From NCBI GenBank assembly GCA_002077045.2, contig KZ111160.1, forward strand, positions 476,286-525,775: DNA of 49,490 nucleotides, read 5' to 3'. This document shows positions 40,981 through 49,490 of this stretch, piece by piece. The notes under the pieces were generated by a model. The model was not told the origin of the DNA. It made no database searches and saw only the letters and a list, made by a program, of their open reading frames with translations. Position numbers and translations under genes: made by a program. Numbering within the stretch: the stretch's first letter is position 1; each line of letters starts with the position of its first letter. The DNA is from Rachicladosporium sp. CCFEE 5018. Its lineage: Eukaryota; Ascomycota; Dothideomycetes; Cladosporiales; Cladosporiaceae.

Positions 40981-42609
40981 ATGTCTGCTGCACAATTACT
41001 TAACCCCAAGGCCGAGTCGCGGCGGAGAGGCGAGGCTCTCAAGGTCAACATATCCGCTGGTGAAGGCCTCCAAAATGTGCTGGCATCAAATCTTGGACCG
41101 TCAGGAACGCTGAAGATGTTGGTTGATGGCGCTGGGGGGATCAAGCTTACCAAGGATGGCTCGGTGCTGCTGAAGGAGATGCAGATCCAAAATCCGACTG
41201 CAGTCATGATCGCGAGAGCAGCAACGGCGCAGGACGACATCTGCGGAGATGGGACGACAAGTGTGGTACTGATGGTGGGCGAGCTGTTGAAGCAGGCAGA
41301 TCGGTATATCAGCGAGGGTCTACATCCGAGAGTCATTACGGATGGGTATGAGCTGGCCAAGACAGAGACACTTCGTTTCCTCGACGAGTTCAAGCTGGAG
41401 AAGGAGGTCGACAGGGAGCTGCTGCTATCTGTTGCACGCACATCATTATCGACCAAGATTAATGCCACTCTCGCCGAGCAGCTCACACCGGACATTGTGG
41501 ACTCAGTACTGGCTATCTACCAGGCACCCGCAAAGCCTGACCTTCATATGATCGAGATCATGACAATGCAACATCGCACAGCAGCCGACACACAGCTCAT
41601 TCGTGGTCTTGCATTAGATCACGGTGCGAGACATCCAGACATGCCGAAGGACGTCAAGGACGCCTTCATTCTCACCCTGAACGTGAGCTTGGAGTACGAG
41701 AAGAGCGAGATCAACTCTGGCTTCTATTACAACTCCGCCGAGCAACGCGACAAGCTTGCCGAGTCCGAGCGTCGCTTCGTAGACGACAAGCTCCGCAAGA
41801 TCGTCGAGCTGAAGAAGGAGGTCTGCGGTTTAGACAACAAAAAAGGCTTCGTCATTGTGAACCAGAAGGGCATAGACCCTCTCTCGCTCGATGTCCTTGT
41901 CAAGAACGGTATCTTTGCCCTCCGTCGCGCCAAGCGCAGGAACATGGAGCGCCTCCAACTCATTTGCGGTGGCACAGCCCAGAACAGCGTTGATGATCTC
42001 ACACCCTCAGTCCTCGGGTGGGCAGGCCACGTCTACGAGCATCAACTCGGCGAGGAGAAGTACACCTTCATCGAGGAAGTCAAAGAGCCGAAATCTGTCA
42101 CCCTTCTAATCAAGGGTCCGAATCCCCACACCATCGCACAGATCAAGGATGCAGTGAGAGACGGTCTGCGATCAGTGTACAACATGATTGTCGACGGTTC
42201 CGTAGTCCCTGGTGCAGGTGCCTTCCAAATCGCTGCTTCTCGTCGCCTCACATCAGATGCTTTCTCGGCTTCCGTAAAAGGCAAAGCACGCTACGGCGTA
42301 CTAGCTTTCGCAGACGCTATGCTCATCATCCCCAAGACCTTAGCAGCCAACAGCGGTCACGATATTCAGGACTCGCTTGCCGCGCTACAAGACGCACACG
42401 CCGAGGGTCATGTGGCAGGGCTGGACTTGGTCAGCGGAGAGGAGATGGACCCGGTGCAGGAGGGTGTCTACGATAGTTTCCGTGTGCTAAGGAGCTGTGT
42501 GGCAAGTGCAACAGGGATCGCGAGTAATTTGTTGCTTTGCGACGAGATGCTAAAGGCGCGAGAAATGGGTAAGAGTGGGCCGCCTGGGCTTGATGGAGGC
42601 GAAGAGTGA
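40981..42609 (+). CDS. CCT6: Chaperonin TRiC/CCT subunit zeta (copy B)
   Basis: This single-exon gene of 542 aa keeps the GDGTTSVV ATPase motif. Two residue differences from copy A were seen (A260, T332). The 5' part is nearly identical in DNA. The last 450 bp have many synonymous changes, another instance of uneven divergence. Confidence 0.95.
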   Translation: MSAAQLLNPKAESRRRGEALKVNISAGEGLQNVLASNLGPSGTLKMLVDGAGGIKLTKDGSVLLKEMQIQNPTAVMIARAATAQDDICGDGTTSVVLMVGELLKQADRYISEGLHPRVITDGYELAKTETLRFLDEFKLEKEVDRELLLSVARTSLSTKINATLAEQLTPDIVDSVLAIYQAPAKPDLHMIEIMTMQHRTAADTQLIRGLALDHGARHPDMPKDVKDAFILTLNVSLEYEKSEINSGFYYNSAEQRDKLAESERRFVDDKLRKIVELKKEVCGLDNKKGFVIVNQKGIDPLSLDVLVKNGIFALRRAKRRNMERLQLICGGTAQNSVDDLTPSVLGWAGHVYEHQLGEEKYTFIEEVKEPKSVTLLIKGPNPHTIAQIKDAVRDGLRSVYNMIVDGSVVPGAGAFQIAASRRLTSDAFSASVKGKARYGVLAFADAMLIIPKTLAANSGHDIQDSLAALQDAHAEGHVAGLDLVSGEEMDPVQEGVYDSFRVLRSCVASATGIASNLLLCDEMLKAREMGKSGPPGLDGGEE

Positions 42610-43296
42610 GGCGGGACATAATGAAAGCGATGGCTATGCGCACGAAGAACGCCGCGTTCACTGTCAGCAGCCTGGCATTATTCGAGGTCAAGCGATTGCG
42701 ACAGCTGGAGTGCTTGACATAAACCAGATCACGGGCAGGTCGTATATCGGCCACGCCGAGAACAATGCAGGAGGCCGAGCCGCGGGATAAAGCTGGTCAG
42801 GAAGGTCGCAAGATGTGTTATATACGAGGTATGTGTAACGTACGCAGTCTGTGCATGGTCATCACTTCTCAATTCTCAGCTTTCGTCTCTTTGTCAATGC
42901 AAGTCTTCTCTCAGCGGCACCACGGTAGTTCTTTGAGAAACGGACGGTACCGCGCAGCATTCCTTTGTAGACATTGGCGAGATTGACGCGATGCAGGCTC
43001 TGGTGGTGTTGACATTCCACGCTCAAATTGGTATGCAGTCCACGCCGGGACAACGACGATGTCGATTCCACGCTTCAACCGCTGCGCTGCGACTGCTGAA
43101 CCGAAGAGACGGCGTAACAGCATACACTCGTTTGGCTGCATACACACTGTCTTGCCGTCTCGCCCAAGAACACTTTCGAAAGTAGCCAGTCCGCCTGCCG
43201 TGCGGCATCTACTTTGCAGAGAGAGCATATCAACACTACCGCGCAGGGCTGCACAAAGTCAACAGCCTCACCCGTGCAAGCGGCAACATCGCAACG
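42610..43296. other. Intergenic region CCT6 to the Ser/Thr-rich gene (copy B)
   Basis: This is the counterpart of 19356-20031. It is more diverged near 42855-42935, where short indels occur. No gene or RNA is recognised. Confidence 0.45.
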
Positions 43297-46200
43297 ATGT
43301 TCGCCCGTCTAGCGACCACCGCGTCGCTAGTCATCCTCACCCTCACGCACTCGATCTGGGCCCGAAACGTCATCACCATTACGCAACACCGCAGCGTCTG
43401 CAGCGCAGTCTACACCTCAGCCTCCACGACCGTTACAGTCATCCAGTCCACAGTGACAGTCACGCCCTCCTCCACATCCGGCGCTCCAGCTGCGTCGACG
43501 TCTACGCCCAGCGACGCGGCTCTCAATGCTGGAACGCCATTTTCGATTGAGCTTGCGCCTGGGACTTGGCTGACACTGGACGGTTCGACGACTACAAACT
43601 CCTCATCAGCGGCTCAGTATGTTATCCGCAACAGCGGTCTCTACTCCGCGACGAATGGGCAGCAAGTCTCCGCGAACCCTGGCGATTCCACCGTTTCCCT
43701 CGCGCCTTTGGCCGCAGTAGGCAGCATAACCTGCTGCTTCAGCTTTGTCAACGGCGTACTCACGTGGACGAACCCGGCTTTCGCCAACGGCGCAGCGACG
43801 TTCTATGCTAGTAAGCTCGGGGACGGGGGAAGTGTGGTGGCGAGTTTGAAGGGGAGTCAGCCACAGGGGTATATGAAGGTTGTTGTTAGGGCTGCGGCGC
43901 CGCCGGGGGGCAGTGGTGTGGCGAGTGGGACGATGAGTGTGAGTACGAGTTATGTTATGCAGAGTATGGCTTCGAGTGCGCCGTCGGGAGGGTATTCACC
44001 ACCGCCCCCTGCTGGCTACTCGAGCACTGGGGTCGCCGGGAGTTCGAGCCAGGGCGCATCGACGTTTGTGTATAGTCCGCCTGCTTCTGCGAGCCCGACT
44101 TTGACGAGCGTGGGCGTGCCGGGAGGGTATAGCAGTGTGGCTGCTTCGTCGAGCACGGCTAGCTCGAAGGTCAGCTCTACGTCTGCAGCTGCGAGTGTGC
44201 CTTCTGGATATATTGTCACGAGTGCGTCCGCGAGTTCGAGCTCGGCCAATACGCTCTCTACAGTCAGCGCGCCGGGAACGCCGATCGGTCCTGATAACCC
44301 GGGATACTCGCGAGTCTCGAGCACCAGCAGCTCTGCCGCCATCTCTGCATCCACGTCTGCAGGCTACGTCTCTTCAACGGCGAGCAGCTCTCGCTCCACA
44401 GCATCAACCTCAACCATTATGCTCGCCAGCGCGACTCCAAGCGCACCGACATCCTCGACAGGTGGACCTTACATCGCAACCGAGAATTCCAGCCAAGCGC
44501 CAGGCCCTAGCTCTGCGGTCATAGACTCCCCTTCGACTAGCTCTGCAGGCGGCCAGATCGCGACGGAGAACTCCAATCAAGCACCCGGCCCAAGTTCTAC
44601 CGTTGTAGCCTTCTCGTCCACATCGTCTCCTGGCGGGCAGATAGCGACGGAGTACACGAACCAAGCTCCTGGTTCTACTTTTGGGACTCCCGTCATGGCT
44701 GGGTCGTCTACTTCGAGTAGTAGCTCTGTCAATACGCTGCCGACGTATACTTCTAATGGTGTGCCCATTGGACCGGACAATCCAGGCTATGGCGGGGCGA
44801 CTACAACGAGCAGCAGTAGTGCTAGTAGCAGTAGCTCTGTGGGCGTGGCGCCGATCCATGGGCCTACGACTACGACTACTAGCAGCAGCAGCAGTGCCAG
44901 TAGTAGTAGCTCCGTCGATCTGCCGCCAGTCTATGGATCGACCACGACTACGACGACAGCGAGCAGTAGCAGCAACTCTCTAGCAGTGCCGCCTATCTAC
45001 GGGCCCACGACGACTACTAGCAGCAGTGTCAGTAGCAGTAGCTCTTTGGTGGTGCCTCCTATCTACGAACCCACGACTACTATGACCACCAGCAGTAGCA
45101 GCAGCTCTGCAGTTGTGCCTCCTATCTATGGTCCAACCACAACAACGAAGACAAGCAGTACTGTGACCTCGAGCAGCTCAAGCAGCTCGAGCTCGGCCAT
45201 TGCGCCGCCAGTTTACGGACCCACAACGACGACTACTACTTCCTCTGCAGTCCTTTCGTCTTCAAGCAGCTCCGCCATCGTCCCACCCATCTACGGCCCG
45301 ACCACAACATCCACTACGTCCTCGACCACATCGCGCAGCAGCTCAACATCCTCACCATTCTTCTTCACAGACATCATGACCTCCTCCTCGCAACCCTTCA
45401 CCTCGCCTCCAGCCTCCACCACCTCTTCAACCCCCTCCGCAGCACCACCCTCAAGCACCATCCCCGCCTGCCCCTCCGGCAACAACACCCTCTTCTGCGA
45501 CTTGGGCGGCGCAATCTACCGTCTTCTCTGCGACATAGACTCTCTAACCGGATCCTACAACAGCGCCGCGGGCCCGAATTTCCAGGGCTGTCTGGGAATA
45601 TGTGACGATGACACGCAGTGTGCTGCTGTGGCGTTCAATGGGCAGGTGGCGTATGGAGGGACTTGTTACTTCAAGACGAGTGTGCAGAGTTATGCTAGTA
45701 GTCCTGGGGTGTACTTTGCGCTGCTGGTCAGTCCGGCGCCCGCTGGAGGGGCGTCGAGTTCGTCGACGATTTCTGCGTCTAGTGCGAGATCGACGTCGAG
45801 TACAGCTACGGCGATGGGACCTACGGTCACGAGTACGACGAGCTCGTCTACAAGTGCCGTGACGGTGATGGGACCCACAGTCACGACTACAACCATCTCG
45901 ACTGCAATGTCATCGACAATTAGCTTATCGAGCTCCCCGCCAGCTGCCACAGCAACCGGCACAAACGCCTTCACCTGCGCCGCCAACAACGGCCAGACCA
46001 TCACCGATGCCGCCGGGGTCCAGTACATCATCTCCTGCGGCAGCGAGTCAAGCAGCGGCAGCTACGCCAGCTACGGCGCCGCAGCCTCGTTCAACGACTG
46101 CTTCATTAACTGTGATATCAATTACCAGGCTCCAGGAGGCACGAATTGCACTGCTTTTACTTACTTTGGCGGCAACAACGGCGTGGGCGGCGGAACGTGC

Positions 46201-47134
46201 TTCTTCAAGAACGAGCTGGGCGAGACGTTTCTACCCGGTAACGCGCAATTGGTCGGCGTGATCAAGATGGCGTACTACGTTGCGCCTTCAAGCAGCAGCA
46301 TGATGGTCGTGTCGACTACGTCCACAACATTCAGTACGCCCAGCTCCTCGCCACCTATGACGACCAGCAGCGCGTCCCTCGCCTCCTCTTTATCGACCTC
46401 AGCCTTGACCTCAACCTCAACACGCCCCTACCTCGTCCTCCCATCCCCCACCCCCTGCGACTTCGGTGACCCACCAAACTACGACGAAGACGACTCGTAC
46501 TGTGAAGTCGACTTACCCTTCAATGCGCAGATCTACTCCACAACCTCGCAGAAAACATACGCCTCGACAAACGGCTACATTTCCCTCCTGCAGGGCTCAT
46601 CGCAGTACTCCACACGCGCGCTGCCGGCTTCAAACATCCCCAACAGCACCGTCGTGCCCCTCTTCGACGACTTATTCCTGTACGGTCCGCCGCCCACAGG
46701 GACCGGAGTCGCAGGCGCGAATAAGCAAGGCATCTGGTATGAGATCCAGGGCAGCGCGGTCGTATGGGAGTACTACGTCGGGAGGGGAGGAGATGCGACG
46801 AGTATCTATCACTTCACCGTTGCCTACGACAGTAATCTGCCAGGGACGTGGCGGTATAAGTACTACTCCGTCGGCACCACGGGGAGCGATGCAGGGGTGA
46901 ATGGGGCGAGCGCAGCGGTGGGGATGCAGGGTTGTGAGTTCTCCATTCTTGTTTCGAGAGCATGGTGAATATCTGCTGACTTTCTGTGCAGTGGGTGCCA
47001 ACGGAGCGACGACAGCGACGCAGTATTCGTTCCGGAATAACGTGATTACGCCGGGATTGGTGTTGACGTGTAGTGGGAGTACGAGTAAGTGCACAGCGGG
47101 GAGTCCGTCGTTGGTGACGGCCTCCATAGGGTGA
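43297..47134 (+). CDS. Giant secreted Ser/Thr-rich PAN-domain protein (copy B)
   Basis: CDS is join(43297..46933,46992..47134), 1259 aa, 14 residues shorter than copy A. The signal peptide lost one LTLT repeat (LTLTHS against LTLTLTHS). Domain order is the same: N-terminal module, Ser/Thr stalk with IATE/QAPG and IYGP repeats, two PAN/Apple-like domains, and a nidogen-like C-terminal module split by an intron. The stalk has many replacements and length changes. The cysteine-bearing domains are well kept, including FQGCLGICDDDTQCAAVAF. Confidence 0.8.
44459..44680 (+). repeat. Three GGxIATE...QAPG coding repeats (copy B)
   Basis: This is the counterpart of 21199-21420. The middle unit reads GGQIATENSNQAPGPSS here. 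Confidence 0.65.
44841..45310 (+). repeat. Seven PxIYGP / poly-Thr / poly-Ser coding repeats (copy B)
   Basis: Seven degenerate units are present. The first is APIHGP, the second PPVYGS and the fourth PPIYEP. Thr and Ser runs differ in length from copy A. Confidence 0.7.
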
Positions 47135-47483
47135 TCTGCTCGACCACGCGTGGACAGGGTGAATAGGAGGGCATTCTCTAGCTTATATTAGCATGATCGA
47201 AGTCTTCTAGACGGCATGTTGCGTCGGATGAGGCACACTGTGGCATTGACGTGAAGGATATTGCGAGTGGTGCATCGGTAAAACAAGTAGTGCTACCACC
47301 ATGTCTGTACGAATCTAGCTGATTCACAACGCCAAAACGCCACCGCATAGGTAACTCTGGCCAACCTCCTCAGCGAACATCCCACCAAATGCTCACTTCG
47401 TCCCAAAATACCCGTCCATGCCTCAGCACATCGATCCCCGAAATCTATACCCACATCCCCATCTCAGTTCTCCACACCAATAT
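47135..47483. other. Convergent intergenic region before the OSBP gene (copy B)
   Basis: This is the counterpart of 23912-24261, nearly identical. No feature is recognised. Confidence 0.45.
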
Positions 47484-48953
47484 CTACATAGCAGCATACT
47501 CCCTCGGCTCACTAATCCCAAACTCCCCACTATGCAGTCCCCTCATAACATCCCACCCCTCCTCCGTCAACACCGGCCGGCCTCTAGGCTCCGTGGCTCC
47601 CGTGAAGAATCGTGGCTTCCACTCGATATTCGCCGCTTTCCTCTCCGCCGCCTTGGCCCGCTGCTTCTCCTCCAGCTCCTGCTTCACCGTCGTGGCCCGC
47701 GCGTACTCTTTCCGCATTATGGCATCGGTGACATCGTTCCAGAATCGTCGAGATTCGTTGGGGAGTTGGTGTTCGGCTGGCGGGCAGGCCTTGGGGTGAG
47801 GGAAGAGAGGTGCGACGTCGACGAGCTGGATTCGGGATTCTGTGGGGGAGGATTTGAAAGCACCGGGCCCGGGAGAGAAGTAGACTTGGTTTTGCCAGGA
47901 GCCGTCGATGCGGCCTAGCACGTCCTTGTCTGCAACGTCTTTGATTCGTGTGAGTGTGTCTTTCTCAGGGTCTGCGGTGCGGTAAATGACGCCTTCGACT
48001 TTGTTTTGCGTTTTGCCGAAGTATCCCTCCTCCAAGTAATGCAAGATAACTTTGAGGCCTGTGCGTTGGCAGGTCACGAAGCAGGTGTCTGCTACAGTGA
48101 TGTTCAAGTTGCCTCGCAGGAAGCCTCCGAGGTAGGCAGCGGGATGTGTGAGTCTGTAGGTCTCGTCTTCGTGGTTGTGGAGTTTGACGAAGATGCCTTC
48201 GTTGAACTCGCCCGGCGTCACTCTGACGGATGTGCCTGTGAACTTTGCGGAGAGCTGGTCGAAGCCGTATGCCGAGACGCCCTTTTCAGGACAGGCGACA
48301 TAGTAGGCGCTGACAGGAGGGTGATGAGAGGTCTGTTCCGTGAGATATGAGATCTTGACTTTCTGGCCCGGCGTGCTGGTCTGGCCCTCCAATGCCGCTG
48401 GAGGTGGCTTCTCCTCGTTACCCAGCAGACTGGGCAAGCTGTCCTCGATCTCCCATGTACACCGGAAGAACTCGCCCAGTGTGCTGTTGTATGGCTTGCA
48501 GGGCTTGCCCTTGACGTACTTGAGATCTTTCGTGAACCAGAAGCGCAAGCAGGCTAGCATTCGTCCGAGGTCGTCTTTGCTGTCTCCGATTGCGGCGAAG
48601 GTGTCGGGTCGGTCGAGATAGTGCCAGTATTCGAGGTTGGGTATTGGTTCCATGAGCTGTGCTGGGAGGGAGAAGCGGACGGCGGCCATGTCGCTGACAC
48701 CGATGAAGCGCTTGAGGATGCCGAGGAAGGTCTTGAGCTTGGAGGAGTCGCTGGTAGTCTGGCCATCTTTGGGTATGTCCTTGTAGTCGTCCTTACTTGC
48801 GGCGCCAGGTATGGGTGTCGATGTGCCTGATGCTGTGGTGGAGGGGGGTGTGGGAGGGCCAGACGTTGAGCCGTCGCTGGCTGTGGTGTTGTCGGATTTG
48901 CTCATGGCCTTCATCTCGGGCGTAGACGGCGTTGAGCTCTTGAGGAGACCCAT
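47484..48953 (-). CDS. Oxysterol-binding protein-related lipid transfer protein (complete)
   Basis: This is a single-exon gene of 489 aa. OSBP-related proteins move sterols or phosphatidylserine between membranes in exchange for phosphoinositides. The family fingerprint EQTSHHPPVSAYY is at residues 206-218, with the two phosphoinositide-contacting histidines at 210-211. The lipid-binding barrel also shows KPYNSTLGEFFRC and the late WKPRFF. The Ser/Thr/Pro-rich N-terminus of about 70 residues looks disordered. There is no PH or ankyrin domain, so this is a short Osh-type protein. I chose the ATG at 48953 (GCCATGG context); the longer frame begins with GTG. Copy A is truncated by the gap. Confidence 0.92.
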   Translation of the reverse strand: MGLLKSSTPSTPEMKAMSKSDNTTASDGSTSGPPTPPSTTASGTSTPIPGAASKDDYKDIPKDGQTTSDSSKLKTFLGILKRFIGVSDMAAVRFSLPAQLMEPIPNLEYWHYLDRPDTFAAIGDSKDDLGRMLACLRFWFTKDLKYVKGKPCKPYNSTLGEFFRCTWEIEDSLPSLLGNEEKPPPAALEGQTSTPGQKVKISYLTEQTSHHPPVSAYYVACPEKGVSAYGFDQLSAKFTGTSVRVTPGEFNEGIFVKLHNHEDETYRLTHPAAYLGGFLRGNLNITVADTCFVTCQRTGLKVILHYLEEGYFGKTQNKVEGVIYRTADPEKDTLTRIKDVADKDVLGRIDGSWQNQVYFSPGPGAFKSSPTESRIQLVDVAPLFPHPKACPPAEHQLPNESRRFWNDVTDAIMRKEYARATTVKQELEEKQRAKAAERKAANIEWKPRFFTGATEPRGRPVLTEEGWDVMRGLHSGEFGISEPREYAAM

Positions 48954-49490
48954 GGCTGGATCGAGGTGAATGTGAACAAATGAGATGGTTACAGCACTCT
49001 CGTCCACGCCAAGAACTTGCTGTTTCGGATGCTGCGATTGCTCTGCCTTGTTGCAGCTCTTGACTCGATCTCAATCGGTAGCCCTACCAACCTACGTCAC
49101 TCTAACCAGCCCCACGTGCGGTTGGCGGCGGCGTGGCAGAGCAACTGCCAAGGCGGGCGAGATATCAAGGCAGGAGAGGGCGTGAGGTATATGGTGAGCG
49201 TAGAGGACAAGTCACTACGCTTCCATACCGTTGTTGAAGACTTGTCGTTGCGATAACGCGCCTGACTTGGGTATGTCATGCAGCGATTCTCAAGCTTGTC
49301 TCAGGTCCAATCACCGAACCACGATCATGCACCCCGCCATGGGATAGGGATCACTGTTGAGATGTCGGTATCTTACTGCCTTGCAGCGAATATCTCCCGA
49401 ATATGGCCAGAAATGGTGCTGCTCACGTCGGGAGACTCATACAAGTAGCGACGAAAGTATGGCTACAACGAGCGGACGAGAAAATCGTTC
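48954..49490. other. 5' flank of the OSBP-related gene
   Basis: These 537 bp lie upstream of the OSBP-related start and have no counterpart in copy A. One palindromic E-box CACGTG lies at 49113-49118. Such sites bind bHLH factors in fungi, but a single site is weak evidence. No gene is recognised. Confidence 0.35.

Larger units (their letters stand above)
24602..47723. repeat. Large direct duplication, copy B
   Basis: This is the second copy of the block starting at 1491. Its left end is the contig edge inside LCB1. Its right limit is only where copy A stops at the gap, so the true extent of homology may be larger. It carries the intact version of the small gene that is broken in copy A. Confidence 0.95.

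Noticed and set aside
1491..47723. RIP (repeat-induced point mutation) as the cause of differences between copies
   Set aside because: Differences are not concentrated in C-to-T/G-to-A changes by eye, coding frames are intact apart from one gene, and there is no AT-rich decay.

Overview
The window is nuclear DNA from a filamentous ascomycete. Genes carry short introns (about 50-80 bp, GTRNGT...CTRAY...YAG), have fungal-type H2A and H2B genes, and are densely packed on both strands. Gene content and style fit Dothideomycetes. A hybrid or duplicated-genome black yeast such as Hortaea is one candidate, but the species is inferred, not demonstrated.

The dominant feature is a head-to-tail duplication. 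A block of about 23 kb (copy A, 1491-24501) recurs in the same gene order and orientation as copy B (24602-47723), separated by exactly 100 N. Each copy reads, left to right: LCB1 (-), TAN1 (+), an APH-fold pseudokinase-like gene (+), SQS1 (-), ATG4 (+), histone H2B (-) and H2A (+), a small acidic/basic-tailed gene (+), NOP56 (-), CCT6 (+), a giant secreted Ser/Thr-rich PAN-domain protein (+), and a short OSBP-related protein (-). LCB1 is complete only at the left edge and the OSBP gene only at the right edge. Both are cut by the central N gap. That is what end-to-end placement of two overlapping homologous contigs (alleles or homeologs) would produce, so a scaffolding artefact must be weighed against a real tandem duplication.

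A second 100-N gap (35847-35946) lies in the copy B histone promoter. Copy A has only 27 bp there, so N runs in this assembly are placeholders of fixed size.

Most genes are housekeeping: sphingolipid synthesis (LCB1), tRNA acetylation (TAN1), ribosome biogenesis (SQS1, NOP56), autophagy (ATG4), chromatin (H2A/H2B), protein folding (CCT6) and lipid transfer (OSBP-related). They do not form a dedicated pathway. The copies differ in informative ways. The small gene after H2A is broken in copy A by a 119-bp deletion that removes its start codon and by a nonsense codon, but is intact in copy B. Divergence is mosaic, with near-identical stretches next to strongly diverged ones. The Ser/Thr-rich protein differs in length inside its repeats. 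I saw no mobile element, tRNA, CRISPR array or prokaryotic-type system.

All exon coordinates were derived by hand from splice signals, reading frame and agreement between the two copies.
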